A stretch of 57,042 nt of DNA from an uncultured Oscillospiraceae bacterium (lineage in GTDB: Bacteria; Bacillota; Clostridia; Oscillospirales; Oscillospiraceae). Position 1 is the first letter of the stretch, and the number at the start of each line of letters is the position of its first letter. The translations under genes and the position numbers were made by a program. The stretch lies in NCBI GenBank assembly GCA_947629955.1, contig CANRFT010000012.1, positions 1 to 57,042 on the forward strand. Direction: 5' to 3'. Under the pieces are notes generated by a model. That model had not been told where the DNA came from and made no database searches. It worked only from the letters and a program-made list of their open reading frames with translations. Below are positions 41,565 to 50,417 of this stretch, piece after piece.

Positions 41565-44510
41565 TTACTCCGCCGCGTCGGCAGTCAGGTTAGTGAGGGA
41601 CCCCTTCATGGACAGGGTAATCTCATCCACGGCCTCGGTCCCGTCGGCGGAAATGACCTTCACCTTAGCGGGAGAAGCGGTCCAGCTCGAATCGTAAGTG
41701 AACGTGACGCTCACGGACTCGGCGTAGCTGTCAGCGGTGCTGGCCTTGATGCCCGCACCGTTGACCTTCGCCTTGAGGGTCACGGTGACAGAAGCGCCCT
41801 TGCCGAAGTAGGTCTCCGACTCGGAGCTGGTCTTGAGTTCCAGCTCGCCGGTCGCGCTGATCTCAGCGCTCAGGTCACTCCGGTCGGCCTTCTTGTCATC
41901 CGACTCGTGGCTCTGGGTTGTACCGGCGTTCCAGGCGGTGATCTCAGCCACGGTGGCCAGGTCGGTATCCTTGATGGCCTGGTCGGCAGCCTCGATGATG
42001 ATCACGGAGATCGGGTTCTCGGCATTGATGGTCTTGGTCGGGTCGACGGCATAGGCCTTCACCTCATCATACAGGGACAGGCTGCCCACGGAGACCTTCT
42101 TGGTGTCGGTCCCGGTCACCAGATAGACCACATAGTCCGCGGCCACATCTTTTTCCTTGTTGGTCTTAAACACGATGTAGTCGTCCTCGATGTGCGTGAC
42201 CTCATCCTTGGTCGAAATGGAGCCGGTGTCAGAGGTCTGCGCTTCAGCGTTAAGCAGCGCGCTGCCGCTCACGGTCAGCTTGTAGTATGTGCCGATGTTG
42301 GTCGACGTAAGCGCGGAGCCGAGGGTCACGCCGTCGCCGCTCTTCCAATAGTAGGTGGCAGGCTGGCCGTTGACCAGGAAGTTCTGGGCTGCGCCGTCAG
42401 CGCTCGTCTCACCGTCGCCGGTGAAGATGCCGTACACGGCGCTGCTGGTCTGCTTGTTGATCACCACATACACGTTGGTGGCGGCCCCGGAGGCGCCCAC
42501 GATGGTGTAGGCGGCCTTGGTGCCGGTCAGAGTCTGGAAGTTGGTGTAGCCGGTGATCGTCTCAGCCTCATAGGTGGGCGCGTCAGCGGTGCCGCCCACG
42601 GTGACGACGGTCAGCTTGGTATCGGCGTTCACATACACCTTGTCGCCCGTCTCAGTCGTGAGCTGGCGGCCGCCCTGGGTGTAGTCCAGGCTGTTGTCGG
42701 CGCCATCGCCCACAACGCTGATGCCCAGCTTGCCATCATCCTGTGCCACGGCGGCGACGAAGTGTTTGTCAATAGAGCCGTAGGAACCCCCATCGTTACC
42801 GAAATCCACGGTGGCTTTGCCCTCAGCGTTCACGATTTTCCAGGTGCCGTTGTCGTTCTTCACGGCCAGATCGATCACGGAGGTCTCGCCGGTGGCGGGA
42901 TCCACCACGCTGGCCACGGCCACGCCGTCAGTGCCGGTCAGAACGCTGCCGGCGGTGCCCTTCCGGGTCTCCACCTTGATCACATAGTAGTAGGTCAGGG
43001 CGGTCTCCTCCTGGGCGGTGGCGTGCTCGGTCAGGTACACCACATAGCCGTAGCTGTCGGTATACACGTCATAGCTGGTGGTGCTGCTGGGGAGAACCTT
43101 GCCGAACACGGTGCCGGTCAGTTCAGTGGCGGCCTTATAGTACTTGGTGGCAGCGCCGTCCAGACGGATGTACTTCGCGGTGCCGGTGGTGCCGGTGTGG
43201 GTCACCTTGGCCACGGTGGGCTCCAGCTTGGTCAGCTCGCCGATGACGGCGTCGCCGTCGCTATTCTGGCCCACGGTGTAGAGCACGATGTCGCCCACGG
43301 CCAGGCCGGCGTCGGGATAGCTGGCGCCGCTCAGATTGACATGGGCGGGCACGGTGTCGGTCGCGGCAATAAAGTCGCTCTTGATCAGCTTCCTCACGTG
43401 CTCCTCAATGACCACGATCTTGGTGATTACCTTTTCGGCGTTGGCATAGACCTCGACGCGCTTGCCGTTACCGGTCAGGCCCATGATCCGCTTGGCAGCG
43501 GAATCATTAGAAGATCCAAAGCTCTCGGGCACACCGTCTCTGGAAACGATGCCGGCAGCGAGCGTATCGTTAGTAACACCTTCGGTCGCGGACACAGTGC
43601 CGCTGGCAGCTTTGCCGATTTGATAGCCGGTCAGCGCGTCATTGACGGTCTTGATCTCGGTCACTTCGTCGGTGAACACGGCCACGGTGGCGGCGGCCTC
43701 GTCATAGACGGACTTGTCGTCATAGGTCCACTTTTGAGTGGTGGGGCGATCGAACTCGTCGGTGGCGCCCGCGGTCCCATCGGCGCTCACGTTCTCCAGC
43801 TTGCCGTTGTACTCGGTGGTGTAGAACGGGTCTTTGGAATAATTGCGGGTGGCGTTCACGGTGATGGTGGTGCCATCGGACAGGGTCACGTTGGTGCCGC
43901 CGGAATACTCCACAGTCTGGGCCTGGATGGTGTTGAAGGCCATCAGGCAGGCTTCCTGACGGCTGATCTCCGCCTTGTCGATGGCGAAGTTGCCGCCCTT
44001 GAGCATATTCACCTTGCTGCCCAGGGCGATGGTAGCGACATTGCGCTCCCAATCGGCGCCGGTGAAGCCCTCGTTCTTGCTGTCATAGCCCAGAGCGACC
44101 AGCAGCAGCTTGGCCATCTGGACGCCGGTGACGCCCTCGTCAGGGTAGAAGTGGCCCTGGCCGTCGCCGTCGATGAGGTTGTTCAGGGAGCAGTAGTTGA
44201 TGGCGCCGGCAGCCCAGTGGGTGGCGGGCACATCGATGAAGGGAGCGGTGGGGGCGCCGAGGCCCTCCTCAGTGCCCCGCAGCAGCCGCACGATCAGGGT
44301 AGCGGCCTGGGCGCGGGTGAGGTTGCTGTCGGGGTCGAACTGACCCTGATCGCCGCCCTCGACCATACCGACGGCGGTCATGACCGCCACGGCCTCATCG
44401 TAATCGATGTCGGCCTGGTCGGTGTAGTCCGCGGCGGAGACGGTGACCATCACGGAGACGACCATCATCAGGGCCAGGACCAGCGCGAGGAACTTTTTCA
44501 AGTTTCTCAT
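41565..44510 (-). CDS. S-layer-homology surface protein 3 (SLH3)
   Basis: 981 residues. Signal peptide and three SLH motifs are nearly identical to SLH2 through about residue 222; the first 180 residues differ hardly at all. The C-terminal ~755 residues then follow the same plan but with low identity (DPATGETSVIDLAVKNDNG; GETSADGAAQNFLVNG). The near-identity also covers the 81 nt upstream of the ATG, up to the conserved 17-mer (44575-44591), and stops there. It has no consensus promoter upstream, so it may be a silent or differently controlled allele. Its head is inverted relative to SLH2. Confidence 0.9.
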   Translation of the reverse strand: MRNLKKFLALVLALMMVVSVMVTVSAADYTDQADIDYDEAVAVMTAVGMVEGGDQGQFDPDSNLTRAQAATLIVRLLRGTEEGLGAPTAPFIDVPATHWAAGAINYCSLNNLIDGDGQGHFYPDEGVTGVQMAKLLLVALGYDSKNEGFTGADWERNVATIALGSKVNMLKGGNFAIDKAEISRQEACLMAFNTIQAQTVEYSGGTNVTLSDGTTITVNATRNYSKDPFYTTEYNGKLENVSADGTAGATDEFDRPTTQKWTYDDKSVYDEAAATVAVFTDEVTEIKTVNDALTGYQIGKAASGTVSATEGVTNDTLAAGIVSRDGVPESFGSSNDSAAKRIMGLTGNGKRVEVYANAEKVITKIVVIEEHVRKLIKSDFIAATDTVPAHVNLSGASYPDAGLAVGDIVLYTVGQNSDGDAVIGELTKLEPTVAKVTHTGTTGTAKYIRLDGAATKYYKAATELTGTVFGKVLPSSTTSYDVYTDSYGYVVYLTEHATAQEETALTYYYVIKVETRKGTAGSVLTGTDGVAVASVVDPATGETSVIDLAVKNDNGTWKIVNAEGKATVDFGNDGGSYGSIDKHFVAAVAQDDGKLGISVVGDGADNSLDYTQGGRQLTTETGDKVYVNADTKLTVVTVGGTADAPTYEAETITGYTNFQTLTGTKAAYTIVGASGAATNVYVVINKQTSSAVYGIFTGDGETSADGAAQNFLVNGQPATYYWKSGDGVTLGSALTSTNIGTYYKLTVSGSALLNAEAQTSDTGSISTKDEVTHIEDDYIVFKTNKEKDVAADYVVYLVTGTDTKKVSVGSLSLYDEVKAYAVDPTKTINAENPISVIIIEAADQAIKDTDLATVAEITAWNAGTTQSHESDDKKADRSDLSAEISATGELELKTSSESETYFGKGASVTVTLKAKVNGAGIKASTADSYAESVSVTFTYDSSWTASPAKVKVISADGTEAVDEITLSMKGSLTNLTADAAE

Positions 44511-44700
44511 AGGATTTTTTCCTCCTCAAATTAAATTTGCCGATTTTGCGAACTTTTTCGCGGGAAAGGATGGGATAAGCCATCCTCTCAAACAAAAAAT
44601 TCCCATAAAAAGTAAATATCGGTCAAAAAAAGGGAGGAAAAATCGAAAAATAACGGTCAAAAAAAGAGGAGATACAATCGTTGGGGATAAACTCCTCTCA
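44511..44700 (-). promoter_or_regulatory. SLH3 upstream region
   Basis: The first 81 nt upstream of the ATG are identical to the SLH2 leader, including the 17-mer at 44575-44591. Beyond it the sequence is AT-rich with a 13-nt direct repeat (CGGTCAAAAAAAG at 44620-44632 and 44654-44666; TTGACC on the coding strand). No good -10 follows at the right distance. No gene is seen. Confidence 0.5.
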
Positions 44701-44716
44701 ACGGGGGCGGGCGTGA

Positions 44717-44751
44717 AAAAAGGAAGCGGCGCGGCCCGTCGCTTCCTTTTT
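44717..44751. terminator. Terminator of the lepB operon
   Basis: AAAAAGGAAGCG (44717-44728) pairs with CGCTTCCTTTTT (44740-44751). Symmetric flanks; 14 nt beyond the lepB stop on the minus strand. Confidence 0.88.
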
Positions 44752-44764
44752 GAGGGAAAATATG

Positions 44765-45358
44765 CTATTTTATGAGCTCCATCTGCGACAGAGGCCAGAC
44801 CCGGAACAGGATCTTGCCCACCACCATATCGTCGCTGACGCAGCCCACCGCCGTATTGCGGCTGTCGATGCTGCTGGCGCGGTGGTCGCCCATGACGAAG
44901 CACCTGCCGTCCGGCACCTGGTAGGGGAGATCGATATTGCAGTTCCCGAGGGACTTCTCGCTGACGTAGGGCTCGTCCAGGGCCTGGCCGTTGACGTAGA
45001 CAGTGCCGTCCTCATCGAGGTCCACCCAATCTCCGGCGACGGCGATCACCCGCTTGACCAGGATGGCGTTATTGTAGTAAAAGGCGACTACGTCCCCGGT
45101 TTTATAGGAGACGCCGTTGACCGCGACCACCACGTCCCCGTCCTGGAGGGTGTCGGCCATTGAGACGCCGGTGATCTGGAGGACCGGCAGGAACAGGACG
45201 GCGATGAGCACGGCCACGGCCGCCACGGCCAGGAGGGAGAAGATAGTGCTTCTCAGCACCCGGCCGAAATTGCTTTTGTAGCGTTCTTTTTTCAGCTCAG
45301 CCTCCAGCTGTTCGAGGCTGGGGGCGTCGGGGAGCAGTTGTTTTTCGTTCTCACTCAT
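44765..45358 (-). CDS. lepB: Signal peptidase I
   Basis: 197 residues from ATG 45358. One N-terminal membrane span (FSLLAVAAVAVLIAVLFLPV) is followed by the catalytic Ser in GVSMADTL and the catalytic Lys in ILVKRVIAVAGD, then box E GDHRASSIDSR. It cleaves Sec signal peptides outside the membrane. Its start overlaps the coiled-coil gene by 8 nt. Likely substrates include the neighbouring SLH and pilin precursors. Confidence 0.93.
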   Translation of the reverse strand: MSENEKQLLPDAPSLEQLEAELKKERYKSNFGRVLRSTIFSLLAVAAVAVLIAVLFLPVLQITGVSMADTLQDGDVVVAVNGVSYKTGDVVAFYYNNAILVKRVIAVAGDWVDLDEDGTVYVNGQALDEPYVSEKSLGNCNIDLPYQVPDGRCFVMGDHRASSIDSRNTAVGCVSDDMVVGKILFRVWPLSQMELIK

Positions 45359-45929
45359 GCCGAACACCCCTTGTGTCCGAATCGGGAGGCGAAGGGCGCT
45401 CCGCGGCCCGGTCCGCCAGATCGCGCTCCCGATCCGCCCGGAGCAGACGTTGCAGCTCCGCGTCGGCGGCAGCGTCCGCCCCGTCCGTCCCGCATTCCGG
45501 CGGAGGAGGAGCCTCCGGCTCCCGCGGGGGCTTTGGGCCGTACTGGTCGATGAGCAGCTGGAGATTGTAGAGGTACTGATCCGCGGCCCGCTGGGCGGCG
45601 TCGAACACGCCGTTCAGCTTCAGTGCCGCCATGGCGATGGAGCCGGCCTCATCCAGTTCGATCCTGCGGCTGGCCTGCCGCTCCGCGATCTCGGCCCGCA
45701 GCGCGTGGATGGCGGCGTCTTTGGCGTCCAGGCGGCCCTTTAGCTTTTCGATGAGCTCGTCCTTCTCGTTCAGCCGCTCCTTGATCCGCTCGTTGCTCTG
45801 CCGGGTGAGCTCAAGGTCCTCTTGGGTCTTATCCAGCTTCTCCTGCAGTTCGGTCAACTCTGTCCCCTGCATGAGCAGGAGCTGCAGAAAGTCCTGCCGG
45901 CGCAGCTTACGAAGTTCCTTTTCGGTCAT
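45351..45929 (-). CDS. Coiled-coil protein of unknown function
   Basis: 192 residues. The N-terminal basic stretch (MTEKELRKLRRQDFLQLLLM) is followed by a long heptad-rich coiled coil (about 20-100), a helical segment and a Pro/acidic C-terminal tail. There is no signal peptide. It overlaps lepB by 8 nt and has its own strong promoter, so the two are co-transcribed. Similar pairs occur in related gut Clostridia, to my recollection. A role in secretion or division is possible but not shown. Confidence 0.7.
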   Translation of the reverse strand: MTEKELRKLRRQDFLQLLLMQGTELTELQEKLDKTQEDLELTRQSNERIKERLNEKDELIEKLKGRLDAKDAAIHALRAEIAERQASRRIELDEAGSIAMAALKLNGVFDAAQRAADQYLYNLQLLIDQYGPKPPREPEAPPPPECGTDGADAAADAELQRLLRADRERDLADRAAERPSPPDSDTRGVRHE

Positions 45930-45989
45930 GGTCTCTCATCTCCAGATTCCGGACGCCCTGCTGCGTAAACGTTCGCTCAGACAGCGTAT

Positions 45990-46018
45990 ATTATACTCTT
46001 TTCCAGATATGGGGTCAA
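45990..46018 (-). promoter_or_regulatory. Promoter of the coiled-coil/lepB operon
   Basis: On the minus strand: TTGACC (46018-46013), 17-nt spacer, TATAAT (45995-45990). Confidence 0.82.
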
Positions 46019-46129
46019 TATACAATGCGGAGAGGTTCGGATCTGTGCCGGAACGCAATCGTCCGGCCATCCTCCGGCGGCCCTGCCTCGCCCGGCACCC
46101 TGTCGGTCCCGATACGGAGTGGAAACCGG

Positions 46130-46939
46130 TCAGTATATGATTTTAACACCGTCAACGCTGTCCACCGGCACCAGCTTGCCGTGGATCACGAACCGCATCT
46201 CTCTGCTCATGACACCTCTGTCCACGCAGGTGGACAGGAGCACATAGCAGGCGTTCGGCTCGATCTCCGCATGGGTATCGATAACGGACTGAGACAGCTG
46301 CTCGGCGAGGAAATCGTCGAACACCTTGCTGTGCCCCCGGAACACAGTGTAGACGTCCGAATAGGCCGACGTGTAATAACCGCCCAGGATGTCGAGCCGG
46401 TAGTCCTGACCGGGGGTCAGCAGCCACATCGACGGGTGTTCCTCATAGAAGCTCTGGTCCTTCCATTCATCCAGGCAGGCAAACATGGTGCCGTCGCGCA
46501 TATTATGGCCGTAGATGATGGTGTTGGTGTCACTGAAATCCGTCCTGTTTTCCGCCTCGATGAAAATGGAGCCGGCGTTGCTATAGCTCCTGTCATAGAG
46601 GTGGCGCAGGTACTGGTCGTTGTCGCTGCCGTGGAGCACCGGATAGTTGATCACGGTGCCCTCGCAGTAGAGCCAGCCGATCACGTCCTCGTTGACGGCC
46701 CGCAGGGAGGCGAAGTCCACCACGATGGGCGGGTCCTCAGCTTCGGCCGGGGGCTCGTCCGCCTCTGCAGAGGGCCGGACGGTGGAACGAGGGCGGGAAT
46801 CTACAAACCGGTCCGCCGCGTCCTCGTAGTTCTTCTCCCCCCGGCTGTCCTCATACCGCTTGTACATCAGGCTGCCGCCGGCGAACAGGAACACCGCCGC
46901 AAGCGCGGTGAGGACGATCCGCTTCAGCCATTTGCCCAT
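46130..46939 (-). CDS. srtB: Class B sortase
   Basis: 269 residues from ATG 46939. An N-terminal membrane span (IVLTALAAVFLFAGGSLMYK) and a linker precede the SrtB catalytic domain. The catalytic His lies in TIIYGHNM, the Cys in LLSTC and the Arg in SREMRFVIHGK. Class B sortases attach or polymerise surface proteins through NPQTN-like or pilin motifs. It is the last gene of the minus-strand pilus operon, 4 nt after sipW. Confidence 0.92.
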   Translation of the reverse strand: MGKWLKRIVLTALAAVFLFAGGSLMYKRYEDSRGEKNYEDAADRFVDSRPRSTVRPSAEADEPPAEAEDPPIVVDFASLRAVNEDVIGWLYCEGTVINYPVLHGSDNDQYLRHLYDRSYSNAGSIFIEAENRTDFSDTNTIIYGHNMRDGTMFACLDEWKDQSFYEEHPSMWLLTPGQDYRLDILGGYYTSAYSDVYTVFRGHSKVFDDFLAEQLSQSVIDTHAEIEPNACYVLLSTCVDRGVMSREMRFVIHGKLVPVDSVDGVKIIY

Positions 46940-46943
46940 AACA

Positions 46944-47492
46944 TCACTCCTGCTCTTTCTGATACGCTCTGCGCTCACGTATCCTGCCGGCCAGCAGATT
47001 CAGCATGGCTCCGCAGGCGGCAAAGAGGATCAGATAGATCTTCCCGACTGTGCTGGTATAGATCTCCATCAGGCCGCCCAAAACAGGCAGATGGAGGGTC
47101 ACACGCCCGATCACGGAGGTATACTCCACCGGGTTGACATCCTCCGCCGCGTTGGCGTCCCCCTTGGTGGTGATCTCCCCCTCCACCGTCTGATTCCGCA
47201 CCACGCGATGGGCGATCACGCCGTCTGCGCTGAAAAAAGCGATGACATCCCCCTCCTCGATCGTCTCGGGCGGGGCATACTTGACATAGATCACGCTTCC
47301 CATCGGGATCTCCGGCTCCATGCTGGGGCTGACCACATTGTAGATCTCGTAGCCCATGAGGTGGGGGAGCGAGATGGGGACGCATGTGGCGATAGTTGCC
47401 ACCAGCATCAATGTTCCAAGCAGATTGCAAAGGGCGGGAAAAAGCTTCCCGCCCTTTGTCCGCCGCTCGGGAGGCAGCGATTGTTTATTCAT
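46944..47492 (-). CDS. sipW: SipW-type signal peptidase I
   Basis: 182 residues from ATG 47492. Two membrane spans (near 15-40 and at the C-terminus) flank the catalytic domain. The Ser is in VVSPSMEP, and a His (VIAHRVV) replaces the usual Lys, which marks the archaeal/ER SipW type. SipW in Bacillus matures the TasA fibre protein. The TasA/camelysin-like precursors upstream are the likely substrates. Overlaps the upstream gene by 8 nt. Confidence 0.9.
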   Translation of the reverse strand: MNKQSLPPERRTKGGKLFPALCNLLGTLMLVATIATCVPISLPHLMGYEIYNVVSPSMEPEIPMGSVIYVKYAPPETIEEGDVIAFFSADGVIAHRVVRNQTVEGEITTKGDANAAEDVNPVEYTSVIGRVTLHLPVLGGLMEIYTSTVGKIYLILFAACGAMLNLLAGRIRERRAYQKEQE

Positions 47493-48414
47493 CGTTTTTC
47501 TGCTCCTTGTCCTTTTTCCGGAAGAACACCAGCCAGACAAGCAGGCCCAGCAGGGTCGCGCCGCCGGCGGCGATGGCGGCCTTCACGCCCAGAGACAGCG
47601 CGGAGGGCGCAGAGGGATCCGCACTGTCACCGGGGATGAAGTCGCCGGGGGCCAGAGGGACATCGTCATCGTCAAGGTCCGCAATCTCAGGGGGAGGACC
47701 CTCTGGCGTGGGCTCTTCAGGAATGACGGCGGGCGGTTCCTCGGGGGTTCCTCCGGGGCCTCCGGGGTTTTCCCCGGGATTTCCGCCGGGGTTCGCGTCA
47801 GGAGTGCCGCCCGGTTCGCCGTCCGGCCCGACCACTACCGGCGGGAATCCGCCCTCGCCGGTCTCAACGGCGGTATAGACGAACGTAAAGACGTTGTCCG
47901 CCGCGTTTTCGCTCAGCGTCTTGGTCAGGTTATAGGCCTGGGGCTGATAGCCATCGATGTACTGGAACGCCACCACGGGTTTGTCGCCCACATTGCCGTA
48001 GTAGGTCGCGGAGGGATAGAGGGTGTTCCCGTCGGCGTCCTGATAGTTGATGGTATAGGCCACCGTGCTGCCCGGGATCCCGTAGGCCACCACATAGTCC
48101 ACGTCGCCGGTGACCAGAATGGAGGGAGTCGCCACAGTGTCGTTGTCCCTGCCGCTCTCCCGGATCCCGCGGACATAGTACTTGCTCTCATCCTCCAGGA
48201 CCACGCGGCCGATGTCAAAGGTGACCCGGTCTCCGTAGCTGAGGCCGGTGTATTCGACCATTTCCTCACCGCCAATGGTCCCCTGGGCGCCGGCGAGGAT
48301 CCGGACCGTATAGGTGTAGGCGCCTTCCCCGGTGGCGGCCGCGGCGGGTGTCGTCAGCATGAGCGCGAGGAGGACAACTGCAAGCGCCCCGCCGAGCATT
48401 TTCAGGGTCTTCAT
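47485..48414 (-). CDS. Secreted MucBP-like protein with C-terminal anchor
   Basis: 309 residues from ATG 48414. Signal peptide MKTLKMLGGALAVVLLALML, then a MucBP-like region (YTINYQDADGNTLYPSATYY to FTFVYTAVE), a Pro/Gly/Glu-rich spacer (about 190-245) and a membrane span (AAIAAGGATLLGLLVWLVFF) with a charged tail. There is no LPXTG motif. A wall-spanning accessory adhesin is likely. It sits between a TasA-like gene and sipW. Confidence 0.72.
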   Translation of the reverse strand: MKTLKMLGGALAVVLLALMLTTPAAAATGEGAYTYTVRILAGAQGTIGGEEMVEYTGLSYGDRVTFDIGRVVLEDESKYYVRGIRESGRDNDTVATPSILVTGDVDYVVAYGIPGSTVAYTINYQDADGNTLYPSATYYGNVGDKPVVAFQYIDGYQPQAYNLTKTLSENAADNVFTFVYTAVETGEGGFPPVVVGPDGEPGGTPDANPGGNPGENPGGPGGTPEEPPAVIPEEPTPEGPPPEIADLDDDDVPLAPGDFIPGDSADPSAPSALSLGVKAAIAAGGATLLGLLVWLVFFRKKDKEQKNDE

Positions 48415-48415
48415 C

Positions 48416-49132
48416 TCACCGCCCCTTTCTCTGCCGCCGCTGGGCCGCCAGACTGTACACGGCATAGGCCAGAAGCAGCGCGCCGCTGACCGCCGCCGCG
48501 ACGATGTAGGGAAGCATATCGCTGTCGCCGGTGACGACGACGGTCGTGGTGTTGTCATCATTCAGTTCCACCGCGAAATTCATCTGCAGGTCGGCCAGAG
48601 TGTCCTGGTATCCGTTGCCCTGGGTCTCGCCCTCCAGTGCTACCGTCAGGGTGATAACACCGCTCTGGCCTGTGGTCAGCGTATCCAGGAAGAAAAAGTC
48701 CTCCAGACCGCTGGTGGCCTCGTTTAGGCCCTCGCCAGCCTCGCCGATCTCATCGCCGCCCACGGTATCGCTGTCGAACAGCACATCTTCCGCCCCGTCA
48801 GAGCCCGTATAGACCAGCCGGTATGTGTAGGCGCCGCCGCTGGCGGTGTCCCGGCTGTCTTCCGGAGAGCTGAGCACCTCATTGGTCATGTACCAATTGG
48901 TGGAGGCGCTGTGCTGATTGGCCAGCCGCAGTGTGATGATGGCCTGATCGCCGGGTTGCATGCCCTGAACGAGATCATCCATATCGGAGGTCCTGAAGTT
49001 GCTCGCCAGCTCCTTCTCCCGGGTGAAGGAGACTTGCCAGTCGTCCCTGCCGGTAAAGGTCTTTGCCTGGGCGGGAAGGATCACGGCGGCCGCAAGAGCC
49101 AAAGCGAGCAGGCATATGATCGATTTTTTCAT
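48416..49132 (-). CDS. Secreted protein with C-terminal membrane anchor
   Basis: 238 residues. Signal peptide [20 protein letters not shown], a beta-rich middle containing ITLRLANQHSASTNWYM, and a C-terminal span (YIVAAAVSGALLLAYAVYSL) with an Arg/Lys tail. The body loosely resembles TasA/camelysin-like matrix proteins. It may link the fibre to the membrane. One base separates it from the next gene. Confidence 0.65.
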   Translation of the reverse strand: MKKSIICLLALALAAAVILPAQAKTFTGRDDWQVSFTREKELASNFRTSDMDDLVQGMQPGDQAIITLRLANQHSASTNWYMTNEVLSSPEDSRDTASGGAYTYRLVYTGSDGAEDVLFDSDTVGGDEIGEAGEGLNEATSGLEDFFFLDTLTTGQSGVITLTVALEGETQGNGYQDTLADLQMNFAVELNDDNTTTVVVTGDSDMLPYIVAAAVSGALLLAYAVYSLAAQRRQRKGR

Positions 49133-49144
49133 GCCGCTCCCTCC

Positions 49145-49909
49145 TTATCTCAGCGCCAGCGTACCGGCGGTCTCATCGATGGCGACCTCACGGCCCCAGG
49201 CGCTGAGCGCTGCCGCTTCCGCGTTGTTCTCCTGGACCGCGTCCACCTTGGCCTCCAAGATGAAGCGGACCCCGTTGTAGTCGTAGGTGATCTTGACGGT
49301 GCCGTCCGGCAGGGTGGTTTCGGTGGAATGGGCCTTCAGCCCGCCGCTGATGGTCAGCGTGTCGGAGAACGGGGGAGACTCCTCGCCGGAATCCAGCAGC
49401 CGGCTGTAATAGAGCACCGTGCGCTCCGGGGTTGTGGCGGACTCATCCAGCAGCCAGTCGCTGTCCAGGTTGACCAGGTGCAGATCGATATAATCGGGGG
49501 ACAGGCCCTGGAGCTTCCTGCCGTCCTGATCCACCCAGTAGCGGTAGACGCTTACGCGGACATACTGGTTGATGGTACCGCTGTTGCCCACGCTGAGCCG
49601 CTCGTCATAGGCTTTGCCCAGTTGGACCCGCTCCCCCTCGGCCAGCATGTCGGTCAAAAGCTCGCCGGTGTTCTCGTCCCAGGTGCCGTTGGCCTGTTCG
49701 CCGTAATTGCGCCAGGAGACGCTGGCCCCGTTCTCGATCAGCGTCACGCCGATGTCATACATCTGGACGCGGGAGGCGTAGGTCTCGGAGAAGTAGGTCA
49801 GCGCGGCCCGGGCGCCTCCCACGGTGCTGAACAGCAGCAGACACGCCGCCAGCACGAACGCGATGATGGTCACGGCGGGGGAGAGGATGATCTTGCGGAC
49901 GGTTTTCAT
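49145..49909 (-). CDS. TasA/camelysin-like SipW-dependent protein (large)
   Basis: 254 residues from ATG 49909. The signal region is MKTVRKIILSPAVTIIAFVL to the ARAALTYFSETYASRV stretch; Ala-Leu-Thr-Tyr-Phe after the cleavage site is typical of SipW substrates. Beta-rich body, no sorting motif. It overlaps the upstream gene by 4 nt (ATGA), so the two are coupled. Probably a matrix or fibre subunit. Confidence 0.68.
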   Translation of the reverse strand: MKTVRKIILSPAVTIIAFVLAACLLLFSTVGGARAALTYFSETYASRVQMYDIGVTLIENGASVSWRNYGEQANGTWDENTGELLTDMLAEGERVQLGKAYDERLSVGNSGTINQYVRVSVYRYWVDQDGRKLQGLSPDYIDLHLVNLDSDWLLDESATTPERTVLYYSRLLDSGEESPPFSDTLTISGGLKAHSTETTLPDGTVKITYDYNGVRFILEAKVDAVQENNAEAAALSAWGREVAIDETAGTLALR

Positions 49910-50403
49910 GACAGGCCCCCTCCCTTCATGGCTCTGAAGCATTCCACTGCGGACAGGGGACTGCCGTCGGCGCCGTACTGGACAGGGGCGCTCTCGTACA
50001 CGACCACCACGTCAAAATTATCGCCGTGGGCCACGCTCTCCGGGATGTTCTCGATGCGCACCAGCAGCTCGTCCGTGATCCCGCCGCCCGTGAGGATCGG
50101 CCTGTAGTAATACCATCCATCGCCCCCGGCCGTCCAGTTCTCGCCGGAGTAGATCAGATCGTACCCGGTGGGCGCGATGGCCCTGACACGCACATAGCAG
50201 TCCACGGTGCCGGTGCTCTCGATCCGCACATGCTTCGTCCAGTCGTAAAACTCCTCGTCAATGTGACGCTCGCCCTCCAGGCGGACGGTGTAGCCGCCCC
50301 TGGCTTCCGCGTAGGTGGTGAAATAGGCCGACGCCGAGTGGATGAACGAGGTCAGGATCAGCGCCACCGCTGTCAGGAACAGGACCTGGCTTTTTCGTTT
50401 CAT
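49906..50403 (-). CDS. TasA/camelysin-like SipW-dependent protein (small)
   Basis: 165 residues. MKRKSQVLFLTAVALILTSF is followed by SASAYFTTYAEARGGYTV, the SipW-type cleavage context. The rest is a compact beta domain (KHVRIESTGTVDCYVRVRAI). No anchor. Coupled to the next gene by a 4-nt overlap. Probably a secreted fibre subunit. Confidence 0.68.
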   Translation of the reverse strand: MKRKSQVLFLTAVALILTSFIHSASAYFTTYAEARGGYTVRLEGERHIDEEFYDWTKHVRIESTGTVDCYVRVRAIAPTGYDLIYSGENWTAGGDGWYYYRPILTGGGITDELLVRIENIPESVAHGDNFDVVVVYESAPVQYGADGSPLSAVECFRAMKGGGLS

Positions 50404-50417
50404 CCTCGCTCCCTCCT

